Below the pieces are notes generated by a model, which ran no database searches, was not told where the DNA came from, and was given only the letters and a program-made list of their open reading frames with translations. Of a stretch of 64,000 bases of DNA, positions 1-9,965 are shown in pieces (the first letter of the stretch is position 1; each line of letters begins with the position of its first letter). The position numbers and the translations under genes were made by a program. Source of the DNA: Entonaema liquescens (taxonomy: Eukaryota; Ascomycota; Sordariomycetes; Xylariales; Xylariaceae); the NCBI GenBank assembly GCA_902805475.1, contig CADCSX010000012.1:1054001-1118000 (forward strand), read 5' to 3'.

Positions 1-202
1 TTCGTGCGAAAGGGTCCTGGGCCTTCTTCTTCAGGCCCTTCTTGCCCTTGGACAATCTCTTGTTCCTATAGCGAGCGAATGATTAGCACTGAATTTCTTC
101 GTCCCGAGGCGGGGAGTTGCAAAGGCGCTGAAATCGAGGCGCAGGATCGCAGATATTGAAATGGTAAATAGAAATGTAATTTACTCACTTTCCAACCGCC
201 AT
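1..202 (-). CDS. rps1: 40S ribosomal protein eS1 (S3a/Rps1), 5' part only
   Basis: N-terminal piece of small-subunit ribosomal protein eS1, cut by the left edge of the window. Exon 1 (202-189) encodes MAVGK; its last codon is split by an intron (188-66, GTGAGT...TATAG, 123 bp). Exon 2 (65 to the edge) gives NKRLSKGKKGLKKKAQDPFAR. The basic MAVGKNKRLSKGKKGLKKK start is the hallmark of eS1 in fungi and animals, and a very early intron is common in fungal ribosomal protein genes. eS1 sits on the 40S platform near the mRNA exit. Only about 26 residues are visible, so the identification rests on this N-terminal signature. The start is the first ATG and matches the family start. Confidence 0.9.
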
Positions 203-1456
203 GTTTGCGAGAGATCAATGTGGCTCGCAATTCAGGACGTTGTTGAGGATGTGTTGAAAAGAAGCTTTTGGTGTTGGGTGGTGGATGGATCTGGCTGTGA
301 ATTCTAGTCCAGCCAAAATTTCTTGTTTGTGCGCGAAAATTGAGGGAATGTGGCACGGTCACGTGGTTTTTGTCTTTGATAAGCAAATCTTTTTTCAGGT
401 GCTCACTAGCGAAAAGGTACGTACTGTTATTAGGGTCTGTTCCCTCGAGCCATGCATCATTAGTTTGATAACTCTCTCGAAACGCATAATTCTAGAAAAC
501 TATGTATCTATCAGATAATATAGAATAATCATCTTAATTTACATACACGAAGCATTCTCATTCTCTACAAGCAGCATTCATAAGACATTGCCACTATACT
601 AAAACTTATCCTACATGCTTACCTAGGTACCTAGCAACAAGTTATAAAGTAATACTCTACTTCGTTTCAAGATACCAATTGATAACTTTTTAAATACCGA
701 TAAATGCTATATATATCTGGGTACTTGTCAGTCACCTCCTTCGCATCATTGCGCAAATCCCGACACTACGACCGAATATTAGGGTTAAACTATTTGTATA
801 TTGTAGATTAAGATATAACAGGCGAGCTAGAACCCAGCCAACGGGTAAATCTAACTTTTTCTTTCTCTTGTACTGTTTCCTGTCGTTTGCTTTCTTCGAA
901 CGGGGTATCCCATTTTACATCCTCTCGTATGCTCTCACAGCCCAGTATGTAGATCTCGCAATCCATTAAGTCTCTCTCTCTCTCATATCTTTCTCTCTCT
1001 GTTCTGTATATAAAAAAAAAAGGCTCCAAGTGTTTTTCGCCGAGCGCCTGTCCCAAACCATCCCCCATCACCACCACCATCAGGCCTGATGATACATATA
1101 TATGAATACCTATCCTGGTAACCCTAAGCCCTTGCGAAGGAAAACACATTTAAGTAAGACAAGCACACAAAAAAATTGATTAAACAATAATACCGACTCC
1201 CCGGCGCCTGTTGACCCGTTGTCATGCTTTATTGTTCCGCTTCCGTTAATCGCGTTGTTGGGAAAACAAAAGGAAAAAAAAAAGTTGGTAATAATCAGAC
1301 GAGTTCGTATTATGGTGGTGGGTGAGAGAAATCGGGGAACCCCGCGGGATCCTAGGCCCCCCTCCTCTCCCCTCTCTCCCCCTTCAATACGAGGGAGAGT
1401 AGGAGAGGGAGAGGCGCTGACCGCGCGAGCAAGATGCGAAAGTCGCCGATTGGGAA
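203..1456. other. Intergenic region between eS1 and the small 1457-1947 gene
   Basis: No gene is supported. The left part should hold the eS1 promoter and the right part the 3' region of the small minus-strand gene. It contains a CT microsatellite (971-984, with more CT at 991-1000), A-runs near 1010 and 1275, and a palindromic ACCTAGGTACCTAG word at 621-634. The short open frames here have no recognisable protein character. Confidence 0.6.
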
Positions 1457-1947
1457 TTAAGCCGACCTTTCGACCTTCTCCTCGTCAGGGTGTTCGCCGA
1501 CCTCCCAGGCGTCGAAGCTGGGGAAGCTGAAGTAGCAGACCGAGTCTAGTAGTTGCGTTCCATGTCAGCACACTCACATACACACAAGGTAAGAAAAAAA
1601 AAAGGATCGGCACCCTGGGGCTAGGCCAGGGTTGGTATATACGTACGTGGATCGCGGGTAGAGTCCGATAGACGAGCCTCGCGCATCTCGGAGGCGTCCA
1701 GGGCGAAGCTCCGCGTCGACGAAGGCGAGGAGTTGGCATTGGACACTGCGACGCGGCTAAGAAGGTCCGTTGCCCTCCGGCTGGTGTTCGGGCTCGTCAA
1801 CAGTCCTTTGCAAGCGTTGGAGGTGGTGATAGAAGGTTCCGTGGCACAGGCTCTCAGTAAGCGGGGCCGACGCCTTTCCGTATTCTTCGGTCTCGGAGAG
1901 GATTCCCTTCGAGGGACGATGTCAGGAGAGTATCTGGAGGTAGCCAT
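1457..1947 (-). CDS. Small two-exon protein of unknown function
   Basis: I do not recognise the family. Exon 1 (1947-1647) starts MATSRYSPDIVPRRESSPR and is rich in Ser, Arg and Pro. The intron is 1646-1546 (GTACGT...TACTAG). Exon 2 (1545-1457) restores an aromatic C-terminus, DPHSVCYFSFPSFDAWEV, followed by an acidic stretch ending EKVERSA. Phases match (301 + 89 nt = 130 codons, 129 aa). The contrast between a basic, disordered N-terminus and a compact aromatic end looks like a real conserved tail rather than chance translation. An upstream in-frame ATG at 1983 exists, but 1947 gives the more natural start. No membrane segment or signal peptide is seen. The assignment as a gene is inference from splicing and composition. 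Confidence 0.55.
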
Positions 1948-3338
1948 TTCCGGAGCTAAGTTCAAGCAAAGATAGTAAAGCAAGCAAGCAGGCAGGCAGA
2001 CAAGCGGATTATGTGATTATGTGATTATGTGATGATATGAAGATGGGGTTTTGTCGAATACGGAGCTTGGTTGAGCTTGGTTACAGTCTCTTAAGCTTGT
2101 AATGTGAGTGGCAAAGTTTGGTTGAAAATAATGCAGGCTTGAGGAGCAAAGCTCCCCATCTTTGAATGGATATCTCAAACGTTTAAGACAGGACGCAGTA
2201 AGGCAAAAAAGGCCGCTAAGACCAATGGCTCTACCGGCTGTTGTGGAACGACATCCCCAGACGGTCGGTTGCGGGCAATGCCACATGTCACTCACAAATG
2301 GGACTCACAAATGGGGGCATTTCGTATGTGGTGGCAGCTGTATGGTCTCCGTTGGTCTGGGTGGTTTGGGCGTAGACGGCCTGCAGCCGTGTTGGGCCGT
2401 CCTGCACCAGTAGGAGAGGTGGAGTGGGGAGACTTATGAACAACTGAACCACTCATGAAGCTTCTCCGGTTTAGTATCTCTTAACATCTGCAACCCATCC
2501 TTGCATTTTCAGTAACCTAGTCCCCATTTTTGCCCTCTTTTAATACTGCTCTAATACCTAAAGCTGCTAAGCAACCTATCCAAACTTAGGTAGTCTACGT
2601 AGTCTTACCCCGTTTTTACTAGACGCGACAGGTTTCAACTGGCTAGAAGGCCTAGAAGCATAACAGACCTGTCAGCTTCACTATCATGATACGTAGAGAG
2701 GAGGTCAGCGCGAGCGTAACGCGAATTCCGTGATATTCCCCTGTACCTTTATTCCACAACCCCCCCCCTTCTCTCGTGTCCTTCTCTTGCTCCTTGCTCT
2801 TGTGCCTTGTGCCTTGTATAATCCATGCAGATAATCAACCCCATCATTTAACCCACTTGGAGCTTCACGGACCCCTCTTCTGCCTATGCATCTCATCATG
2901 CCTTCTAAGGCTGATGTAGACGAACCCTCAATGGGAGCTGCAAAGCTGCAAGATACCCTTTTATACCGCACGACAGATAATCTGGTAAAGCTGACGTGCT
3001 ACGACGTAGCTCTACTGAATTCTTGCCGCTTGGACATGCTGCAATTGGATCGCCGTCACACATTGTAAGATACTACAGATGGCCACCGCAGTCACAAGGA
3101 CCAGAGGGTACAAACAACACACCTCTCTTGGAGGTCCATACATTAGTCTCACGCGTGGCAATGGTAGAAGCGGGGGTTCTGGGCCGTATCAGGTTTTCAT
3201 TTAGTACCTATAACTACGTAGTTCTCAACTAACTCCTACGCCGGTCATAAACGCAAAGCCAGCTCAGTTGGAGTATTCAGTGGTCGATGCTGTCATCGTT
3301 AATAATACGAAAATGAGGATCAACAGGTCGGACGGTAC
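1948..3338. other. Intergenic region upstream of the small gene and downstream of URC1
   Basis: Both flanking genes are on the minus strand, so this holds the small gene's promoter and the 3' flank of URC1. Apart from the tandem repeats at its left end I see nothing coding. A C-run lies at about 2761-2768. Short open frames in all frames lack family resemblance. Confidence 0.55.
1979..2030. repeat. Short tandem repeats (GCAA/GCAG, then GATTATGT x3)
   Basis: A run of GCAA/GCAG tetramers (about 1979-2004) is followed by three copies of the 8-mer GATTATGT (2007-2030). They lie just upstream of the small minus-strand gene, probably in its leader or promoter. Confidence 0.8.
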
Positions 3339-5834
3339 TCACTCTTCCCACATCCGTCCCTGGACGGCCTTCAATTCATCGGCTGTCATTCTGTTGCCGG
3401 TAGTAAAGTATCCTGTGGGCCGTCAGCTACCCTCCCGGGTTCGGTGGACTATCAGGGGTGCAAACTTACCGGCTGTAATCTTGGCATCTATCTCAACCCG
3501 TGAATCTGCGGGGATTAATTCCTCGGGAAGTTCTATCCGCTCATGGATAGGGATACTATACTTGGTTAGACATGCATACCTTGGTATGCCGCATAGGGAA
3601 TCGACTTACCCCTGGCCAACGATGGCATCGTACTTCATACTACGTTGTGGCGCCCTAGCGTTAGATCTAACCTCTCCACCATTTATAAGTCGGGTAACTC
3701 ACTTGCTCATGCTTAGCATTCTGTCGATCTTCTTTATGCCGAGCCAGTGGAGGATATCAGGCATCAGGGCCTGGAAGCGCATATCTTTGACTCCAGCAAC
3801 ATTTTCGGTCCTTTTGAAGTAGTCCGAAGCACGATCTTCTCCTCGTTTTCTCGCGTTGTATACAACTATTAGATATGATTAAGCTTCGGCCCAGCGGTTA
3901 GAAAAACATCTAGACTCACGGTACTACTAGACGTCAGTACACAAACAGCTAGAAATCAAACGCGTATTACGATACCTTAGTAACTTCACCCAAGGCTCGC
4001 CCTTCTTTTCTGAAGTAGATGACAACGCCGCTGCCGCCATTCTGTGCTTCCTTGACGGCTTCTTCGATGCCGAAGATAAGATAGGGTCTGCAAGTACAGA
4101 TATCGGAGCCAAACACATCGCTACCGTTGCACTGCATTCTCTGTAAGCCAGTAATCTCTTTAGCCAATAGTCACGGTACAGCAAATTACCTCATCGTGAA
4201 TGCGCAAGGCTAGTTTACACTTTTCGTCAGACATCTTCGCCGGGTCCCCGAAGCAATATACAGTCAGTCCGCCTATAAAATGTCAGTATCCCTAGTTGGC
4301 GTTCCCGTGAGGTAGGACCCGAGTTACCGATTGGAGGTAAGAAGACCTTAATGTCGCCTCGGGTGATAAGCTATGCATACAATGATTAGAAATAAGCTAG
4401 TTCTCAATAGCGTGGTGGGCGCTTACTTCTGGATAACTACCGCCGGTGTGTTCGAATAGCGAGCGTCTTAGTACGCCCTCGTCTATCCAGTTTAGTCACA
4501 TACTCCGCCGCGGAGGTTGGGTCTTAATACGCACCTATGCCGAATCTCTCAGCTACCCCGGGGAGATACCAAACCTACTATAGTCAGTAAAGTTCGTTTT
4601 CGGCAGATTTGAGACTCAAAGACTCAAATATACTTACCGGTTCGACTGCAAACTTGGTCACTGCCAGCTCTCCCTGAGCATTCAGGCAGACTTTCCCATC
4701 GGGAACACTAATAGTAAATTAGCCCTATGAGTTTATGACCAAATAAGACTGAAGGAGAACATACAGCCTGCCACTCCGAACGCTTTCCTCCAGTTCCGGA
4801 AGCTAGTTTAAGTTAGCTTGGTTCACGAAACTACGGGGCTCGCATTGTTCACCTTCATATGAGCTTTAGTTATCGCGATTGTTGGGCGAATATCAACTGT
4901 AGCCACCCATTAGCTCACCCAACGCATAGACTGTAAGCCCCAGGGTTCGTTAGTTACCATTCTCCTTTTCTATAACATCGGCGAAAAGCCACGGGGCCAA
5001 GTGACCCCAGGGATCCATGGCAACGATCTTTTTCTTATCACCCCATTGGGGAAACGGACCAATATTGGCCGCTGGCTCGGTGTTGGTGAAATCTGGCCTA
5101 CATTGCAAAACGATGAATTAGGTATTAAGAACCCAGTGAAGGATATCCAGCATAAACGCACCTGTGATTGGCGTTAAGCTGTTTGCTAGCGAGTGCAAGA
5201 GCAAAGTAGATGGAGTAGGAGCCGCCATGTGCTATATCATTGAGTTATATGAGGCTTCAGACAGCTTAAAGGTAGGCTATGGCTTACCTCCGATAGCTAG
5301 AACGTTGTTAGCAGCTAATAAAGCGTGTAATAAGCCGTGGACTTACCATTACGCTTCCGAATAGTGGATGACGACCGGGAGACAACCACCGGGCCTCGAC
5401 TGGACGCATCTGGGGCCCCCCATCGAAGAGGGAGTGGGTTGATACCAATCTGCTTGGGATATGTACTAATTAACGGTTAATATGGGAACTTGTCAGACTC
5501 TCATGGGATGTAGAGCTTACGTAAGTATAATTCGAGATGTGAATCCGGATTTTTGTGCCTGAGATGCTTCTTTCGTGGTAGGCGAGGTGTTGCCGGAGTC
5601 GGGTTCGCTAGCTGCTAGAGTCGCCCGGATCGGTGATGCTGGGGCTTCAGCAGCGGGAGCTGATGCCCTATTAATACCAAGAGTTGGCACTTGGCCGGAC
5701 GGGGCAAGAGTGTCAACTCGAAGAGAGACAGACTCGACTTCTGATGCCAATTTGGCCTGGTTCTCCTGAATAGCCTTTAGGGCCTCAAGAACATCGGCCA
5801 TGCCCACAGAACGGTTTGTACCCGAGTCCGCCAT
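3339..5834 (-). CDS. URC1: URC1, GTP cyclohydrolase II-like uracil catabolism protein
   Basis: Urc1-type protein of the URC uracil-degradation route known from Lachancea kluyveri. It is related to GTP cyclohydrolase II and is thought to open a pyrimidine nucleotide ring. Eighteen exons: 5834-5521, 5465-5347, 5296-5288, 5231-5162, 5097-4958, 4896-4853, 4802-4765, 4707-4638, 4574-4535, 4482-4427, 4370-4328, 4272-4190, 4131-3976, 3923-3920, 3865-3703, 3639-3610, 3555-3470, 3412-3339. They total 1539 nt (512 aa) with consistent phases. Conserved blocks: RPDFTNTEPAANIGP, IVAMDPWGHLAPWLFAD, DIRPTIAITKAHMKLPELEE. The zinc cysteines C343, C354 and C356 (C-x10-C-x-C, as in GTP cyclohydrolase II) lie in CNGSDVFGSDICTC, followed by YFRKEGRALGEVTKYLVYN. 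Exons of 9 and 4 nt are required to keep conserved residues. A 12-nt exon inside intron 5 (TTACAG/TCTATGCGTTGG) is possible but not needed. The start is the first true ATG. Confidence 0.88.
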
Positions 5835-6915
5835 TGTCACAACTTAACAAGTAATCTCAAATTGTGAAGAATGAGGGACAGAGTTATAGGTAGAAGAAGG
5901 GTAAAGATAAGTAGGAGAGATCAATGACGGATCTTTACTAATAAGACTATGTCTTGGCTTAATATTGTTATGGAGGAGTTAGTTATCTACTAACTGGGCG
6001 AAGGTAATGGGGTTAGGTAAGTTGTTGGAAGTGTAAGAGTACACGAAGTTATGTAGGGAGATACATGTAGCGGTATAAAATAGTTAAGACTGCGCCTAAC
6101 CTTCTACGAAAGTATACAGTACTAATACCTACGGTTTATTATACTTAACTTTGGCCGGATGAGATGGAATAAGAACCAAGCAGCCAAGTATACGTACATG
6201 TAGGTGTACGAAGCTCCCTACCTGATAAGGTGCCTAAGAAAAAGGTAGGCACCTGACTGCTTAATAGTCACAATCCACCAGACTAGTCGTAATCCCCACT
6301 AGTTCGTACCTGCATCTACTGTGAATGTCCAGTCCTTCATGCCCGTTGAGAATGTGCCTTATCTAACGGATATGGAATTTATGATTATACCAGGTGTATA
6401 AATGCGGTAAAGCAACCCCGCCTTATTAGGTATCCACTAGTTCACTAGCTCACTAGCTTATTTGTTAGCTTCGTTGATAAACGATAAGGATGCCTTATCG
6501 AAGAGGTGAGAGTTTAACAATCTTGTGCTAGGCAAAGCGTTTGAGCGCCACGTAAAGCCTGATACAAAGTATTCTGTCCTTTCTCGATAAGTGTTTACTA
6601 TTTTGGAGGCGAAATACTCTGCGCGGAAGAGCTTTGTAGTTAGTGAAACCTTCCTCTGTTTATTTTTAATATCAGAGTTGGTAAAGTCAAAAATCCTTGT
6701 TGTGTTGAAACGCGCACTGTTTTCTTTACGCGACAACCGACGTACGTCATTCCTTATAAAACCGAGCAATTGACCGCGATCAGTTAATAGCACCATTCCT
6801 CCGTTCAGCCTTCTCCATACAAATTCGCAACCGATCCACCCTCTAACTAAATCAGCGACAGAACATATCCCGAACAGTATCACGACACCCTAGCTGTGTC
6901 GCATTTCTGTTCATC
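5835..6915. other. Divergent promoter region URC1/ELF1
   Basis: Lies between the starts of URC1 (minus) and ELF1 (plus). It contains the hairpin listed at 6228-6254. A 141-codon open frame on the minus strand (6458-6883) has no recognisable family and would sit inside the ELF1 promoter, so it is not called. Confidence 0.55.
6228..6254. repeat. Perfect 9-bp inverted repeat (AGGTGCCTA / TAGGCACCT)
   Basis: Arms 6228-6236 and 6246-6254 are perfectly complementary, with a 9-nt purine-rich loop. It sits in the shared upstream region of URC1 and ELF1. Function is unknown; it resembles the TACCTA-type words seen elsewhere in intergenic DNA. Confidence 0.7.
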
Positions 6916-7482
6916 ATGGTAAATAGCCCTCTATATTAAACAACGTTGTTGAACAGGCACTGATATACATGACGGTTATAGGGAAAGCGCAAGAAGAGTT
7001 CGAGAAAGCCTCAGGGCAAGAAGAAGAACGATCCCCTTCCTACCATCTTCACTTGCTTATTCTGCAACCACGAGCGATCCGTCACCGTCGAAATGAATAA
7101 GAAATCTGGCGTTGGTGAACTGGAATGCAAAGTATGCGGCCAGAAATTTCAATGCGGAATCAACTGTGAGCAGAACCAAATCATACAGGCCATCACAGAC
7201 AAATACTTATATTGGACCAGATCTTTCAGCACCCGTCGATGTCTACAGCGAATGGATCGATGCAGCAGGTATGTGGAATTTTGACTAATATATCGTCCAT
7301 GATATGTTACTTACGTGACTCTAGATGCTGTTGCGAAAGATGATACTACTGGAGGCGCCTCGGGTTTAGCCTCGGGTTACCGACTAGGCTCAAAACAATC
7401 GGCAGCTGGTCGCTATGATGATGACGAAGACGACCGCAGATACGAGGGAGAAGGCATTGTGGCCGACGATGACGAGTTCTAA
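6916..7482 (+). CDS. ELF1: Transcription elongation factor Elf1 (ELOF1 family)
   Basis: Small zinc-ribbon elongation factor that binds RNA polymerase II near the DNA entry tunnel and promotes transcription through nucleosomes. Exons: 6916-6918 (the ATG alone), 6982-7165, 7221-7268, 7325-7482, giving 130 aa. It starts MGKRKKSSRKPQGKKK, the conserved basic tail. The zinc ribbon is CLFCNHERSV...CKVCGQKF (CxxC...CxxC), then INYLSAPVDVYSEWIDAAD, all diagnostic. The acidic C-terminal extension ending VADDDEF is usual in fungi. The first exon is only the start codon, followed by a GTAAAT intron. It is divergent from URC1 and convergent with FUR1. Confidence 0.95.
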
Positions 7483-7796
7483 GCAGTTATGATGTTCTTG
7501 ATGAATTGAATCTTACTTCGCGGGATCAATGCGGTAAAAGACAACCGGGCAGTGACTACGTCTACATTATACAACATGAAGTTATTACTGCCAAAGACCG
7601 TCTCATCTTATAACTGCATTGCCTCTGACTATACGGGTTTCTATAGACTATACCGTCTACCGTGGTAGTTACCGCCCGTACCCCCCAACGGAAAGGGCAG
7701 AGTGCACAGGGCTCTAAGTAATAATATATGCTACTAATAGACGTTTAACCCTACTTACTCTTCTCTTTCGGAGTCCGTAGTTACGACTAATTCGCG
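7483..7796. other. Convergent 3' gap ELF1/FUR1
   Basis: 314 bp between the stop codons of two convergent genes. Nothing beyond likely overlapping terminators is seen. Confidence 0.6.
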
Positions 7797-8808
7797 CTAC
7801 ATGGTGTAAAACCGATCTCCAAAGTCACCTAGACCTGGGATGATGTAACTAAGAAAATGTCAGTGAAGGTCTCCTTAGCAGAGCTTGTCAACATACTTCT
7901 TCTCGTCGAGACCCTGCAGGTTATTCAAATTAGTATTGGCAGCAAAGTGACTTTGAGCGGGTAGAGGATATTTCTTACCTGGTCAATAAACGCTGTGACG
8001 ACTCGAAGCTTGGGGAACTTGGTTGCGAAGTTTTGGACTCCCTCCGGGCTGGCGATCAAGTTCAGGAAAAGAATCCTCTCTTCTGGGACACCACGCGACT
8101 TTAAAACTTCGACAGCCATAATGGCAGATCCACCTACAGTATCGAGCCTAAGTTAGTGACCTGGAAAGTGAGCAAATGTAATAAAGGTGGCTAGCAATCT
8201 GACCTGTTGCAAACATTGGGTCAAGTAACAGAACCCATCTTTCGGCAATATCTTCAGGCAATTTATCGTAAAATAGCTTCGGCTTTGCCGTCTCTTCGTC
8301 TCGTTGGATTAAGATTTTGCCGATCCTAACTGATCTGCAGCAGTCCCGAAGGCCTTGTTCCATAGCTTCACCAGCCCTCATGATAGAGACACCACATATC
8401 TTCCCTTGGAACATGAGTCCCGAGTAGGTGCGGCCAACGGGAGTAGTTACAGTGTGTTCAACGACTGGTAGATGGTTCAGCCCTTCCTCGACAAGCAGGC
8501 GAATAATTCGGTTCGAGTAGAAAATAAAGTCAGCCCGTTCCGTTTTCCTATCACGAATCTTCCTATCCTGGAATTAGTCCCTGGATTATTGGAACCTAGA
8601 TATACCCTAAAATGCCCATATTGACCAACAAGGAAGCTACTCACGTGAGTAATGCGATGAGCTGTGGTGTCTGGGGCAATGTAATAACATTATCATGTTG
8701 GACTGCTGTCGACACAGTAGCGATGGGCTTTTGGCTGGGTGAACGGTAGTCGGGCCCTACACACTGAACAGGGCCGACTTGAGGACGATTTTCAGATTCG
8801 GTAGCCAT
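7797..8808 (-). CDS. FUR1: Uracil phosphoribosyltransferase (Fur1; possible Urc6 role)
   Basis: Converts uracil and PRPP to UMP (pyrimidine salvage). In the URC pathway of L. kluyveri a paralogous enzyme (Urc6) is needed for uracil breakdown. Exons: 8808-8645, 8562-8204, 8133-7979, 7913-7897 (17 nt), 7848-7797; 747 nt, 248 aa. Family blocks seen: ITLPQTPQL, ADFIFYSNRIIRLLVEEGLN, KICGVSIMRAGEAMEQGL, RIGKILIQRDEET, the PRPP loop LLLDPMFATGGSA, and the C-terminal uracil-binding PGLGDFGDRFYTM. All catalytic segments are intact. The N-terminal ~35 residues are a low-conservation extension. It lies on the same strand as URC1, with ELF1 between them. I cannot tell from sequence whether its main role is salvage or catabolism. 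Confidence 0.95.
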
Positions 8809-9965
8809 TCTATATCTTCTAGGTGAGTCGCTCAGAGTATATGACACCCCGCAATACTTATACTTCGTCTAGAATGTATAAATTCCCAAAGATACTTAGA
8901 TATATGATCCTACTCGAAGAATAAACCGACGTCACACAGCCCTGAGCGGTCAGGAGGGGCGTCAGTAATTTCTTGAATGTATCTACGATGGATGTATGCA
9001 GATGTTCTGAGTCGAGGGAGAGGGATAGAGGAGACGGAGACTCCAAGACTTTATAAGTCAAATGACTAAAGGAAACTAAAGCAACAACCCTGGTATTTAG
9101 CACATAGTATAACGTGAGAGAAAGATTAGGAAGGCCAAATTCTAATATAATTGAAGATGCTCTAAATGGATAAGTATCTACTAAAACGATAGCTTTAAGC
9201 ATAAGTCGAGGTTCGTGGAGCTGACTTGTAGAAAAACGAATATTTTGGTATGATAAGCCCTAATAGGAAATCTGGAGTTCCTTGGCACAACTTTAGTACC
9301 TAGTGGAACCCCACCTGCAGTTCTTCACCATTATCTCTTATCTGGCTTCAGCTCAACAAGCTTAGAAGATAACCGAACCAGTCAACAAAGAGCTATGTTA
9401 CTTTGCTTTTAAGGTTATGTTATAGACTAATACAATTAATGGATGAATAGATGCTTCCGTCATCAATTAACAAGGCAAGACCAATGTGGTAAATACTTAT
9501 TTACCTCGTGTTGTACCTACCTCCTATAGATTGGGAAAAGGCAGTTACTACCTTTTAGCTTTTTAGGTACCTTCAATGAATTGGGAGGATTTCCTAGGTC
9601 TAAAGGTGTGAATCCCGGTGAATTCGCGGTATCGCCCTCCCGCACCCTCCTCACGTTTTTTTCTTGGTTGCGCTTCCTTGTCCGATCACCCACCTAGCAT
9701 TAACAACATCAAATCAGCTTCGCAATCATTCTTATTTATCGTCCCACTCTCACTAATAATTCGTCACTCACCACCATTCACGGTAGTCCGCTGCAAGGCT
9801 ACCGCAGGCGCGTATCTCAGCTCTCAACATAAACTCTACTTCTACTTACGTCTTGAATCTCCCACTTCCATTAATTTGCTATTTACTAGTTGTCCCTGTA
9901 AATGATTGACTATTCTCTGCCATTGACCTCCCAACCGCTTCAAAGGTGTTTAATCACGAACTACC
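8809..9965. other. Divergent promoter region FUR1/WAPL
   Basis: 1.16 kb between the starts of FUR1 (minus) and the WAPL gene (plus). There is a pyrimidine-rich stretch near 9630-9790, plausible as the WAPL leader. Open frames at 8858-9202 (minus) and 9618-9905 (plus) look like chance translations. Confidence 0.5.

Noticed and set aside
3268..3822. 184-codon plus-strand open frame
   Set aside because: Antisense to the 3' exons and introns of URC1, whose minus-strand reading is strongly conserved.
4897..4957. Extra 12-nt exon in URC1 intron 5
   Set aside because: Acceptor and donor words exist (TTACAG, GTGAGC) and the frame would stay open, but direct joining already gives the expected VDIRPTIAITK, so it is not included.
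6458..6883. 141-codon minus-strand open frame between URC1 and ELF1
   Set aside because: No family resemblance, no neighbouring exon support, and it occupies the ELF1 promoter.
9618..9905. 95-codon open frame upstream of WAPL
   Set aside because: Pyrimidine-rich leader-like DNA; Ser/Pro/Phe/Leu content fits chance reading.
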